Shown here piece after piece: positions 33,878 through 44,853 of a stretch of 64,000 bases of DNA; within the stretch, counting starts at the first letter, position 1; every line of letters begins with the position of its first letter. Source of the stretch: Plazaster borealis (lineage: Eukaryota > Echinodermata > Asteroidea > Forcipulatida > Labidiasteridae); the NCBI GenBank assembly GCA_021014325.1, contig CM037464.1:9703127-9767126 (forward strand), given 5' to 3'. The translations under genes and the position numbers were made by a program. The notes under the pieces are model-generated. The model saw only the letters and a list, made by a program, of their open reading frames with translations, was not told where the DNA came from and did not search any database.

Positions 33878-34913
33878 CATGGTTCTCAACACGGGGTTTT
33901 GTCCGGACGCTGCGCCCGGACAAAATTTTCAAAATACAAAATGCGCCCGGACAAAAAATGTAGCGCCCAGAAAAAATAGTCGTGCGCCCGGACAAAAAAA
34001 TCTGCGCCCAGACAAAAAATCGCAGCCACTGTTTGGTCCTAAATTAGTGTCAATCAGTAATTTCCACAATGAAACGATCGTTATTAATCACCGCGCACGT
34101 GCCGAGCAAGTATAAGAAATCGCACTGTTTTTCACGGCGCCCCCGCGGCACACATAACAGCCATCATTTCAATCTACGTAAATCATACACACGGACCATA
34201 GAGCTATCGCTGGCAGTGCATCGTGCAGTTGCGCTGCCAATAGCAGGTTTGTTTGGGGCTTTTGTTTTTTGCGGGACAGGTAACAGCCGTCCCCTCATGA
34301 ACATCGTTGGGCAGTGAGGCACCATACACGATGCATATAGTTTTGTGTGGTGGGTTCAGGTAAGTGCATAGTAGCATGTGGTTTTTTGTAGTGCTTGCCT
34401 CGTGGTTTTTCATGTCATAATATACGCACGGAAATAACGTCATTTCTATAAATAGAAACAACACGCAGAGCTGAGTCATACTACTGGTTCCAAAACACAC
34501 TACCGGTACCACCGGTCCATATTTAATGGCGGGACTAGAACTCGCTATGCAGCCAAATACTCCTGTGATGCACCGATCGTGGATGGAGGGGATGATGTCG
34601 GCACCGCACTAGTGGGCGGTGGAATCCTATTTTTAAAAAATCTGTGTTGAATATCATACAATTTTAATGATAAGTGGAATCCTACATTTTAAAAAATTAC
34701 GACTGTCTGATGAAAGAAAGACTGTGCTCTGAAAGACTACCGGCAGGACCGTGCGTTAGGCCCAGTTACATACGTAAAGCCCTGGAATTAGGAACCCTTA
34801 TTTACAACGTAATTTGCGCTTGCACATTACAAGCATTGCTTGCGTGAAAATCACCCGGCGGCCAGCGCCGCCAGCGTGCGCCCAGACAAAAATTGACCCA
34901 GTGGAGAACCCTG
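33878..34913. mobile_element. hAT-like non-autonomous element with GCGCCCGGACAAAA repeats
   Basis: Left end ATGGTTCTCAACACGGGG and the inverse of the right end (AGGGTTCTCCACTGGGTC) form inverted repeats with the GGTTCTC signature of many hAT elements. GGGTGCA flanks both sides (33871-33877, 34913-34919), a 7-of-8 bp likely target duplication. The left subterminal part has five or six TGCGCCC(G/A)GACAAAAAA units (33913-34020) and one at the right end. No transposase frame remains. It sits in intron 1 of the HARBI1-like gene. Confidence 0.78.
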
Positions 34914-35734
34914 GGTGCAGTTTGATGCTTCAGATGTATATTAGATTAGCTAAATAACTTTTGGTTGGGTTTATTTTCAGATTGTTAACTACTTCTCAGT
35001 TCATATCGTATCATGGAAAAAGGAAAATCACACTAGTACATAAAGCTTTGCATTAGTCTACAACTCTAGCAACTTTTTCATTAATGTTTTCAAAATAACA
35101 AAAGTGTTCATGAAACACTTGGTTTTTCCACTTTTAAAAACAAAGGATTTAAAATCAGTGTTAAATCAGTAGAAACAAAACAAAGTACACAGAAGATGGT
35201 ACTTTATATTTGAAAGGACCCTCCAGGTGACTTTTACTGTAGTCATGGTAGTTAGCATTATCCTGCCCATCCCGGACAAAACAAATAAAGGTTAATAAAG
35301 ACCTACAAAAATACATCATAACACATGTACAGTCTGCATTCTGTACCTGCTTATAAAATGTTTACAAATATTTATTTAGTTTGCCTCATACATGTATGTA
35401 ACTGCATCTACATTTTATATACTGTCACTACAGGGTAGGTCTTTAACTCTTGCAGTCCCGTTTTTATATTTTGTATTCATGTTTAGTACATCTTGTCCTT
35501 GGGCATTGTTTGCAATATTTGTTTTACATAATAATGTGCAGCCCATGAGGGGTCAAAGTTATTTTTGCAAAATTGGAATTTCAAATTGTGCTTTTAGATT
35601 ATGCAGAAAATGTTAAGAGCAATATGTGGTTTATACAGGGCCAAACAAGGGACAGGGTAATATTTAATCTATTTAAATCAATTTAACATGAAATTTATGT
35701 TTTTTATTTTTATTTTTATTTTTGATAACCACAG
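34914..35734 (+). other. Rest of HARBI1-like intron 1
   Basis: AT-rich, with no recognised element. It ends in a T-rich tract before the exon 2 acceptor. Confidence 0.4.
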
Positions 35735-36005
35735 AATGTCAAAAGCCACATTTATGTTCATCTGTGAGAAGATGCGAGATAAGATAACATACCATAACAC
35801 GAACATGCGCAGAGCACTACCAGTAGAGCAAAGGATGGCCATAACTATATGGAGGCTTGCCACTAATTGTGGGTACCGTATCATAGGCGACCTTTTTGGT
35901 GTTGGACGATCCACTGTGTGTATGATCATTCAGCAGACATGCAAGGCTTTTGCCTCATCCATGCAGAAGGAATATATGGAAGTCTTTGCTCCAGGAAAAG
36001 TTCAG
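35735..36005 (+). CDS. HARBI1-like gene, exon 2 (DNA-binding/helical region)
   Basis: Acceptor ATAACCACAG, donor GTTCAG|GTACAA, phase 2 in and 0 out. Encodes residues about 67-156: RMSKATFMFICEKMRDKI, LPVEQRMAITIWRLATNCGY, then IIGDLFGVGRSTVCMIIQQT, the helix-turn-helix-like stretch conserved in HARBI1-type proteins. The frame is uninterrupted and joins exon 1 to restore F-R-M-S exactly as expected for the family. Confidence 0.85.
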
Positions 36006-37425
36006 GTACAATTTAACGTCCGTCGATATATCAATATTACTCAAATAATTGATATTATTTTGACATCCATATTGCCGATGTGACTTTTTATCAAAGTATC
36101 AACATTTTCGATATATCAACAAAGTTTGATGTATCAAAAAATGTTGATGTATCAAAAATTTCTATGTTCCTAAATGATATTGAAAACACTGAAAGAGTGT
36201 CAGATTATCCAGAAAATATCCGGGTTTTATTATTAGTAAAGCTGCCGTCTTTATTTGTAGTTTACAACATTTGAGTATGCCTATTAAATAAAATACGTTT
36301 GGCGACCAACTGCGCTTGTGAAGTTGTTCTCTGTGTTTCACCGTGGCCCGCTGTGGTAGTTCACGACCACCTGCACAGTAAAACCTCAAAAGAAACCGGC
36401 CTTGCCACCCGCCCCAGCCTAGTCAACAACACGTTTTTCAAGTTGTCCGCATCCACAGATATCAAAAAAAAAAAAATTAGTTTGAAACTTTAAAGTGGGC
36501 AGTGGCAAGTTATCCCACATCCCTGTTTGTTATTTACAGAAGATAAGAGAGATGTTTTTTAGGCATTGAGGCTGTCGCTATTTTAATGCGGCTTTCTTTT
36601 ATTACCGTACTGTATTGTACATGTATTATGGTTAACAGTTGAGCCTGCATGACGGTCTATTAAAATTAAACAACGGATTTTGGAAATCTATCAGTGTGTC
36701 TGGTCTCTCAAACTACATTTAAAATTATTTGTTGTACAATTGTTCATAAATTTTCCTTTAAATAGGCCTGTGTGCTTTTTCAAACCCTAGCAGCTGAGCC
36801 CTTACCGAGGTTTGGATTTATAACTACACCAAAACACAAATCTCAAAGTCGCCCTGCAACTTGATTGACACTTCTGTGCCAGAACGCAGTGAGTCATGAC
36901 CATTGTTGAACACTTTGCGAACTCCTATGTCTGCGTCTGACTCCTTATGTCGGTGACTCACAAAGGCTCTGTGTCATTTATGGGTGGCCAATCACGAGTC
37001 GGGAATTACGGGGAGCGTACTCTGCATGATGTTATTCGCCTAGCAAGTGGAAGCGGTTACGGTAATCATGTCTATGATCTTCGTTGTAAAACCAAAAATA
37101 TGCGGGCTCGCGCAATTCGATATTGTTGGGACTAACAAAAAGTGCGGAGGATCAAGCCGAAAACCGGTATACATGTTTATGCAACCCTGCTAAACTGTCG
37201 GTCTTATGTAAAAAGCTGTTTTTTGGCTTCATCTTGCAAACGGGAAATAATCGATATATCGAGTATACTCGATATTGAGTTTCCGATATATACTGATTAT
37301 TCAAAAAAACTGACATCGACGGACGTTAGTACAATTACCATGTTCAGCAGTATCTTTCATTGATTTTATTCACCCACTTACCTTGTGAATAAACTTTAAA
37401 AATTACTTATTCTTTCTGAATGCAG
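36006..37425 (+). other. HARBI1-like intron 2
   Basis: Contains repeated short dyads built from GATATATC/ATCGATATAT (37245-37290) and a TATCAA-rich patch (36030-36170) with several TTGATGTATCAAAAA units. No coding feature is recognised. Confidence 0.45.
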
Positions 37426-37572
37426 GTGACCATTGACAGTTTTTCAAACAAATATGGATTCCCACAAGTAGGTGGTTGCATTGGTACTTGTCAAATCCCA
37501 ATCAAGCTCCCAGAATCAAATCATTCCCTGGATTACATCAGTGCCAAAGGAAACCCATCAATATTTCTTCAG
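37426..37572 (+). CDS. HARBI1-like gene, exon 3 (first catalytic Asp lost)
   Basis: Acceptor TTTCTGAATGCAG, donor TCTTCAG|GTAAAA, 49 codons, phase 0 both sides. Residues about 157-205 include KYGFPQVGGCIGTCQIPIKL. In active Harbinger transposases this block reads G-x-I-D-G-x-H-I-P-I; here Gly (about residue 176) replaces the first catalytic Asp and the His is also changed. The frame is otherwise intact. Confidence 0.85.
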
Positions 37573-37862
37573 GTAAAACCACAGTGGAAAACAAATTGCA
37601 TTTTAACGTCCATGAATTATTTTAAAAATATTTGCTGTCGGATGACGCCTTTTTCAGCAAAACTTTCAAACCGAATAACAATGGACTTTTGTGCAATTTG
37701 TGAGGCAGGCGGACAATGGAGAAGATTGTTTCAGAAGTCCAGACGACATGAGATAAACGCATGAATCAGTCTTTTCATTGTCTGTTGATCTAGATGCTTC
37801 CTTAAATTTCCAATTATATGAAGGGCTAGTGTTGAAGAATGACAAATATTGTGTATTTGATT

Positions 37863-38130
37863 TTACAAGCTGAGGTCCGGTGTGATACTTATTTCGAGGG
37901 TTGTGATCTGTGAGTCGACAACATGAATGCTATGGATTTTGGTTCGGTGCTGGTGTTTGGAAGTGATGTGAAGAGCCTCTGTTTTGTCATTGTTTATAAC
38001 CGTAGCATGTTTGTGGATACCATGGTTTGATGTGACTGACGCAAGATTCAATGTTGAATATATGACAGTTGGGCCTTGGTTTTCAGCCATGGTGACATAG
38101 AGCTGGAAATCATCAGCATATAACATGCAC
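37863..38130 (-). pseudogene. LINE reverse transcriptase fragment
   Basis: The minus-strand frame begins MLYADDFQLYVTMAENQGPT (catalytic ADD box) and continues to NNDKTEALHITSK, the palm region of CR1/L2-type reverse transcriptases. It is a short, isolated fragment inside HARBI1-like intron 3. Confidence 0.75.
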
Positions 38131-39100
38131 TTGATGCATTTTTATAAACCACAAGGGAAACTGACTGGGTAAATTTTTTTATAATTTGGGTTTGAACAAA
38201 TTTATTTGTAAACTACTGCACAGACCTTGACACGAATTGTGGTGGGAGAATTCATTTACTTTACGTGGGGCAAAACCTACTAATATCCCCTTAACTTCCG
38301 TATTTAATTCTTTTTATTTGTCTTTGTATCCCTATATAACGCTTCAGTAATTAATTGTTATTTATCTTCATATCCCTTAAATTATAACGCATCTGTATTT
38401 AATAGTTCGAGGACTCTCCACGAGCGAGAGGGCGCTAATACAAGTTCACCATTGTTTATAGGGTATGCAAGTACGATCCTGCCATCGTTAGATAAACCAT
38501 AGAAAGGACCATGGATAAGCCAGCAAACCAAAATGCATGAATGAAAGGTTCAAAGGTTGGAACGATACCAGGTCTGCAACACAATGGCTCTGTGGAGGTG
38601 TTGACCGTGTTCAATGTACAATGTGTTTAACTGGCAATGTACACAGTAACGGCGATCGTGTTTGTTTCATGATGCATTTAAGAGTGTTTTTAAATCGTTA
38701 ATATTGTCAAGGAAAGCATACAAAACCTCAATTGAACTGCTGCTGGATCCAAGTTAGAGCATAGGCTTTCATTTGATGTATTGTTTGTGTTTTTTAAGAC
38801 TGTACTTTCTGAGATCGAATGTTCACAAAATTTAATGTGTAAATGCTATGAGAATTTTTCAGATGGAAGTATACGAAAACAAAAACAATATCTGTACGAA
38901 AACAAAGGTGGTTTCGGCGTTTTTTTGTTTTTTTGTGTTTTTTTTGGGGGGGGGATAGTGATACCAAGGCTTGTTGAAAGCATTTTTATTGGCAATGGTT
39001 CCATCAAGAATACTGTATTGAATTGATAGGAACATGCCTTTATTATTTGAGTTGTACAGTTTGTAATGTTGAATGGGTTGTATTGTTTTCACATATACAG
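38131..39100 (+). other. Rest of HARBI1-like intron 3
   Basis: AT-rich, with a G run (about 38945-38953). No gene or element recognised. Confidence 0.4.
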
Positions 39101-39370
39101 GGAATAGTTGATGAAAAGGGGCAGTTCATGGACATGACTGCTGGGCGGTATGGATCAACCTCAGAAGTACAGGTATTCTCCCAATCTCACTTGTATGAAG
39201 CAGCATCCAAAGGAACCTTATTCCAAAATTCTGCTATAGACATTGAAGGTGTGAATGTGCCTGCACAACTACTTGCAGGTCCAGGCTACCCATTATTGCC
39301 AAATGTCACAACAGCTTATTACACACAGGAGGGTCAACTTAACAAGCAACAACACCTTTTTAATCAACAG
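39101..39370 (+). CDS. HARBI1-like gene, exon 4 (second catalytic Asp lost)
   Basis: Acceptor CACATATACAG, donor CAACAG|GTAGTT, 90 codons, phase 0. An alternative in-frame donor at 39397 (AATCAG|GTAAAG) would add nine residues; the earlier donor matches family spacing better. Residues about 206-295 include VDEKGQFMDMTAGRYGSTSE, where the family has G-x-x-x-H-D. Later QLLAGPGYPLLP stands where G-D-x-(A/G)-Y-P-L is expected, so Gly (about 265) replaces the second catalytic Asp. Encodes the middle of the RNase H-fold nuclease domain. Confidence 0.85.
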
Positions 39371-39971
39371 GTAGTTAACAGTAGCCTTATGAATCAGGTA
39401 AAGTAGGGTGGGAGAGAATCGGAAGTAGACTTTTTTTACAGATCATACATGTATACAGTATGAAGTGTAACCATAAGACCCCCTAGCAAAACATATAAAG
39501 CCTTCCCTTTAAAAACCACTTTAGCCACTCGTCCAGTTTTTCTCTAGTAGAGCTACTAAACAACAGTGGATCTAGGGTTAAGTTTAGGGGTAGGGGCGAA
39601 GCCAAAGGGAAAGAAATTGTGAGCTCAAAGGGAAAGAATTGTGAGCTCAAAGCCTTTTTGGGGGTGCTGCCTCGGGGGGGGGGGGGGACTGGAAAGGGCC
39701 CAAGAAATTGTTTTAAAAGCTTCTGGACAATTTCAAGTGTGATGCAAGCATTTTCAGTTGAAGAAGCAACTAGTAATTAAAGCTGCCAACTTCTTTCAAA
39801 AGAAGTTATCTTTTTATTAGACTTCCAACATTCTGACATCATTCGTGGAATGCCTGGGGCATGCTTTAGTGTCCACTTTAGGCTAGTAGACATGTGAGAC
39901 ATTATGTTAATTAAACTTAAGCAACTATTATTTCTCTAATAAATAGGTTTATCAATTGTTAATCTTTGAAG

Positions 39972-40268
39972 GTGGCTGATGTTAGGAGAGTAGTAGACAA
40001 GGCATTTTCACGTCTGAAAGGTCGATGGCAAATCCTGATGAGAAGAAATGAACACAAAATAGCACTGATACCTTCCATAGCCACAACATGCTGCATCTTG
40101 CACAACATTTGTGAACAACGTGATGAGGTATTCAGTATAGATCTTATGGACGGACAAGAGGACATTGAAACTCCAGCTGTACCAACCAGCAAACAAGAAG
40201 ATTCTGTTGCTCAAAACATTAGGCATGCTCTTACCGTGAATATTTACAAAAAACTTGGTCCTTTGTAA
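39972..40268 (+). CDS. HARBI1-like gene, terminal exon (catalytic Glu replaced)
   Basis: Acceptor ATCTTTGAAG, 98 codons to TAA at 40266-40268. Begins VADVRRVVDKAFSRLKGRWQ; the family has V-V-E-x-A-F-G-R-L-K-G-R-W, so Asp (about 304) replaces the catalytic Glu while the flanking LKGRW is perfectly kept. Then ALIPSIATTCCILHNICEQR, the conserved C-terminal helix with CxLHN. An acidic, family-variable tail follows. Conserved structural residues with loss of all three catalytic positions suggest a retained non-nuclease role, by inference. Confidence 0.85.
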   Translation: MADVRRVVDKAFSRLKGRWQILMRRNEHKIALIPSIATTCCILHNICEQRDEVFSIDLMDGQEDIETPAVPTSKQEDSVAQNIRHALTVNIYKKLGPL

Positions 40269-40854
40269 AAAACTCCTGTACTCCTACATAAAAAAACACG
40301 GTCTTCTTAAAATTACTATGAACTTGTTTGCAAAGAGAATTAAATACTGACATTATGTTGCATGTAATTTTTCTGCCACAGAAGGTTTTTGCCCCGTTTG
40401 TTTGTCTGTCTTTTTCTGTCAGTCTCTCTGGCAGTATGGATTCTACAAAATTTGTGGACAATTTTATTGTGAGTCAAGGAGCTATCAATTAGGTTTTAGT
40501 GAATATCCGGATCGTTTTGTGGCTCCAAGATAATTTTAAAGTTATGTATCTTTGAGAACTGACATACATATTTTTACATTTATAATACAATTTTAAAATT
40601 TTAATGTGTATGTAGTTGCTGGGCACCTCTGAAAAACAGTGTTTCACTGAGAGGTTTCCCCAGGGTAAATAAGAAATAAATAAATACAAATGATTAATAC
40701 CTACAGCTGCAAAACTGAATTGCATACTGTTTTATCCATCCATAGCTACATGGTTTATTCACCAAAATGAATCACTTACTGTGAAACAAATGAGTTAATA
40801 TTGAACAAGAATGCTGTATTGACAAACACAAATGCCCCGCTGAGATTAACCTCA

Positions 40855-41166
40855 TTCTTAAGTTATCGCTTGGACAACATTTCTTTTATTTAAGCCATAA
40901 TAACCTTTACATTTAACTTGGGGGTCCAAAAACAATAGGCTTCTGGGGGATCCCAAGACCAATCCACAAATCAAGTTTGGAGTTGATATGCCAAGTCCTT
41001 CTTGAGTTATCACTTGGACAACATTTCTTTTGTTTTAGCCATAATGACCTTTACATTTAACTAAGGGGGTCCAAAAACAATAGGATTCTGAGAGATCCCA
41101 AGACCAATCCACACACCAAGTTTGCAGTTGATATGCCAAGTCCTTCTTGAGTAATCGCTTGGACAT
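40855..41166. repeat. Tandem duplication of an approximately 150-bp unit
   Basis: TAAGGGGGTCCAAAAACAAT-type sequence, AGACCAATCCACA and GATATGCCAAGTCCTTCTTG plus AGT(T/A)ATCGCTTGGACA occur twice in the same order (about 40855-41000 and 41001-41166). Confidence 0.85.
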
Positions 41167-41195
41167 TGATTGCACACACACACACACCCATCCTT

Positions 41196-41330
41196 GCGGA
41201 TCCGGTTTGTGGGGTACTGCTATTGTTGTTCTATTATTCCCTTTTCTGAAGAATTCCCTTGTGGGGCCCAATTGTTCCTATTGAAATGACCTTGTGGGGT
41301 CAATTGTTCCATTGTTGTCAGGACCCCACA
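41196..41330. mobile_element. GTGGGGTACT-ended small inverted repeat, copy 1
   Basis: GTGGGGTACTGCTATTGTTG at the left and TTGTTGTCAGGACCCCACA at the right can pair. TTCTATTATTCCCTTTTCTG in the middle matches 47845-47870 exactly. A small non-coding TIR element. Confidence 0.6.
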
Positions 41331-41359
41331 TATGCCCTTCCGTGTGTCCACACCCACAC

Positions 41360-41800
41360 GCGTATAAACACACAATCGTGGACCCTCCTTTGTTCAACTC
41401 TTTGTGATAGCAACCGTGGACCACAATGTTTTCCTTTTGTTATACAGGGTGTCTCAAAAAAAGGTAATCCTACTGTAAAGGGTTTTTATGGCCAGACTAT
41501 ATGTTTACCAGCAGAAAGCATGGCATCATCTTAAAGCCGAAGCCTTGTGCTTTTCAATGATACCTTGGGTTACATTCCAGGGTCACTCATCATGGAGCAC
41601 CACTGTCTTGAAGTTGTGGTGCAAAAATGTAGGTCCCCGGTTTGAATGTGGATACTTACCCACACCCACATGTGTAAACACCAGCAATCGTGTACCCTCC
41701 TTTTCTTCAACTCTTTGTGATAGCAACCGTGGACCTATTATCCCTTTTGTTATAGGTCCACAGTTTGAATGTGGATACCTACCCACACAAACACAAAAGT
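41360..41800. repeat. Partial duplication with TTGTGATAGCAACCGTGGAC units
   Basis: TTCAACTCTTTGTGATAGCA plus ACCGTGGACC occurs at about 41393 and 41707, each followed within 20-30 bp by CCTTTTGTTATA. GTTTGAATGTGGATAC occurs at 41641 and 41764. Confidence 0.75.
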
Positions 41801-42697
41801 AATAATGTATCCCAAATGTTGACGCTCATGGTGTACATGTATGAACATTAATATCCTGGTCATTGGCCAGCTACATGTATTTCTTTCCTTAATGTTAAAC
41901 AATTACCCTGAGGTGAGAGAATCATAGTTGTTAAGTGTTTTGCTAAAAAGGGTGAATGAACCCATACATACTTGAACCTTTCGTGACATGCCATAATAAA
42001 AGAAATGATGCAGTAGATTGAAGACTTCTCAAAGACTTGTCATTGCTTTTTTTAGCGACGCCCCAATTGGTTTGTACACAATTCCCTTTCAATTAAGTCC
42101 TCTGTGTGGAAACGTAGACTCACCAGACACACAAATATTTGCCGACCGGCTAAATCAAGAATTTCTCGTTGTTGTTCTCATTCTTTTGACTTCAATAGAA
42201 AAGTAAATTGAAATGTTTGATTTATTGAATCATTTGATCATTTTCCTGATATTTGCAACAGGTAGACACTAACCCTCTGCAGTCATTTCATTGTTATCAG
42301 GTCTTTTTCAAAAATATTTTTTATTCAAAACAATACCCATTTCCATTATAAATTGTACTGCAAGCTTCTTTGCTTTGATACAAGTAACTACATAAGAAAA
42401 TGACTCAAACTTGTGTAAGTTCTCATAATGTCTGAGACCCTAGTACATTGAGTATACATTATTTTTTGGGTCTATACTTCTATGGTCTATACTGTAATAT
42501 CTCAAAAAGGCTAATTAAGCTTTTATCAGAGAGAAAAATGTATTCATGACTGCTCTACATATTGAATTCAACTTGTAACATAATTTGAGGGAATCATTTT
42601 GGTTTTGGTATGGGGGCTGTCTGTAAGTGACCTAATTTTTAATCATCTTTTTGGCACCAAAGAGTCATCACAATTGACCATTTTTTACTAAACTTAC
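41801..42697. other. No gene seen
   Basis: AT-rich sequence 3' (on the minus strand) of the exon at 42698-42827; part of the large inferred intron. Confidence 0.4.
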
Positions 42698-42827
42698 CAT
42701 TGGGAGGAGCACCTGCCTCAGCTTCTAGTTGCCTAAAAGCAGCATCATCACTTAAGCTGTCAGCTGAAGCAATTTTATCAGCTATCAATGGCTTTATCAA
42801 CGGTGTATTCTTGCCCTCCTGGTTCTC
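42698..42827 (-). CDS. Internal cytoplasmic-tail exon of the receptor-like gene
   Basis: Minus strand: acceptor GTTTGCTGCACAG, strong donor CCCAATG|GTAAGTTT. 130 bp, phase 0 in, phase 1 out. Encodes 43 residues, ENQEGKNTPLIKPLIADKIA then SADSLSDDAAFRQLEAEAGA and PPN. The composition is acidic and Ser-rich with no membrane segment, consistent with an intracellular tail. The entry phase fits the exit of the exon at 61668-61810; the exit phase fits either 18078-18257 or 16643-16896. The clean donor makes this the best supported exon on this strand. Confidence 0.65.
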
Positions 42828-43390
42828 CTGTGCAGCAAACATTTTATAAGATTAACTTGAATTTTCTGTCCAAAACTTATTGAATATATTATGGATTTTT
42901 AACAGGTAACAGGTACAGCCACAAGGAGAGTCAGATTTACACGTTCAATATTCTTTTTAATAAACAGAGAGCTATTTGGATAAATACACACCACCAAGCT
43001 GATATGCGGATTGAAGGTCTTGAGACCACTTTTTGCTGTTTTTAGTGTTTGTCTCAGAGTTATTTAAAAACAGTTGTTCCTTAAAGTTTATATTTTTTGT
43101 TCATGAATAAGAATTAAGTACATGTAACAGTCCTGATGTACATACCATTTGTTGTTTCTCAACAATCAATAAAACATGGTCAATAAGGGCATTTTTTGTT
43201 TTCTTCTCATTTCAAAAAATTGATGAGGAAATCTATAAATTTGTTTTATTTGTCTTTCAATGGTATGGTACATATGACTGGTGTTAGAAAGAACAAATTT
43301 TTTCCAGTCCTCTAAATATTGTTAAATATTATACACATCTGGCAATGAGGTTACTAGTGCGCGAAGAGGGTCCTATTTCCCAAGTCCAAA
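42828..43390 (-). other. Part of the inferred 18.8-kb intron
   Basis: No element recognised in this piece. Confidence 0.35.
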
Positions 43391-43828
43391 TGGAATTGAA
43401 CATGGAAATAATAATAATCTAAGCACTTACATAGCGTTCTTACGCAGAAAAGGTACGACAACGCTTTACAACAATAAATATTACAGCAATCAACAATTAA
43501 CAAGGCAAATGAATGAGAATGAAATAAAAAGCCTTGTAAGCAAAATAAGTCTGGAAAAGGTGAGTTTTAAGCGATGTTTTGAATTCAGTAAGTGAAATGG
43601 CATGACGTATTTGATAAGGAAGATTGTTCCAAAGGTTTGGAGCAGCTTGGAAGATAAAGAGTATCTGGTTTGAGGTTTTGTGAGAATCCTTGTATCTGAG
43701 TTGGAACGGAGTTTGCGATAAGGCTGGTAAGGAGGGACAAGTTCAGTAAGGTAAGAAGGAGCAGTTTCGTTTTTGTTAACTTGCTGTCCGCTGTTCACAT
43801 AACTATTCACATCACAACTATTTCCCAC
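43391..43828 (-). pseudogene. LINE (CR1/L2-like) C-terminal fragment with 3' tail
   Basis: Minus-strand text APSYLTELVPPYQPYRKLRS is the typical C-terminal region of CR1/L2-like ORF2 (Y-L-x-E-L/I-x-P-Y-x-P-x-R-x-L-R-S). After a frameshift the remainder is scrambled. The element's 3' side (43390-43450) has a short GCGTTCT/AGAACGC-like tail and (ATT)n on the minus strand. Confidence 0.75.
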
Positions 43829-44850
43829 AAGTTACGCACACACAATGTCTTGACGTGCATCTAAAAAGTAGTTCACGATGGTGCAAATTTCATGTACTCC
43901 TATTTTATTGAACCCCATGTGACTGTGTTTCAGCCAACCAGAATACAGAACCAGCAAAAAGTGTGTTATAAAACATGTATATCTTACAACCAAATCCGTA
44001 AATATTTCATGAAATCAGTTATGGTCATGTTTTTGAGAATGTACTTAACAACGATCTGTGTTTTGTCAAGGGATTTGTACTCATTCATATTATTATTTGG
44101 GTTTTTAAAATTTGAAAACAAGTGTTGGGGACATTATTTCTAGCACATGGCATTGTTTCCGACAGAAAAAGTTCTCAGAACAATTGGCTTTGGTGAAAAG
44201 GTTATAAAAATTGCTTTTTAAAATTAAAAATTGCAGACGAGTTTTGTTTTTCTTACAAATTTTGGGGGCATTTCAGGGTGAATCATATAAACAAACTCGC
44301 GTGTTTGTGCATGTGGGAGTTTGAAGCTGGCATATAAAACCTTGTTTGCAGCTTTTTTGGCATAGCTGTGCTAAGTTATTTAAACTCATGCTACATGCTA
44401 TGTATAATATAGTGTAAAAACAACCTACACTGTGCTTTGCAAAGCCTTGTCTGTTGAAAAATGAAGGAATATGTTGAATTAGAATTATTGTTAAAACAGT
44501 TTTACTGGTGCGAGCTGATATTAATTAAACTCACACACACTATAGAGACCTCTGTGATGACTTTATTTCATCAAGATAGTTTATTCTCATCTGTGGCTTA
44601 GTATAGTATAGAGAAAAACAAGTGAAGAAGAATAAAATGGAGAACATGTATTTATAGAACTAATAGATCTGACATGGTGGTCAGTGGGTGAATGGAACTA
44701 CAGGTACCAGTGTTGCCCCTTTGGATAAATTATTGGGTAGAAGAGATGTAGGATTCTGGTTGGTTTCCCTAGAAAAGGGAGCCCTGGGTGATTTTGTAAA
44801 TGTAATTTGATGGCAGGATTTGAAGCTTACACTTTGTTACTGGTTGACAC
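43829..44850. other. No gene seen
   Basis: AT-rich, with no recognised element. Confidence 0.4.
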
Positions 44851-44853
44851 TAA

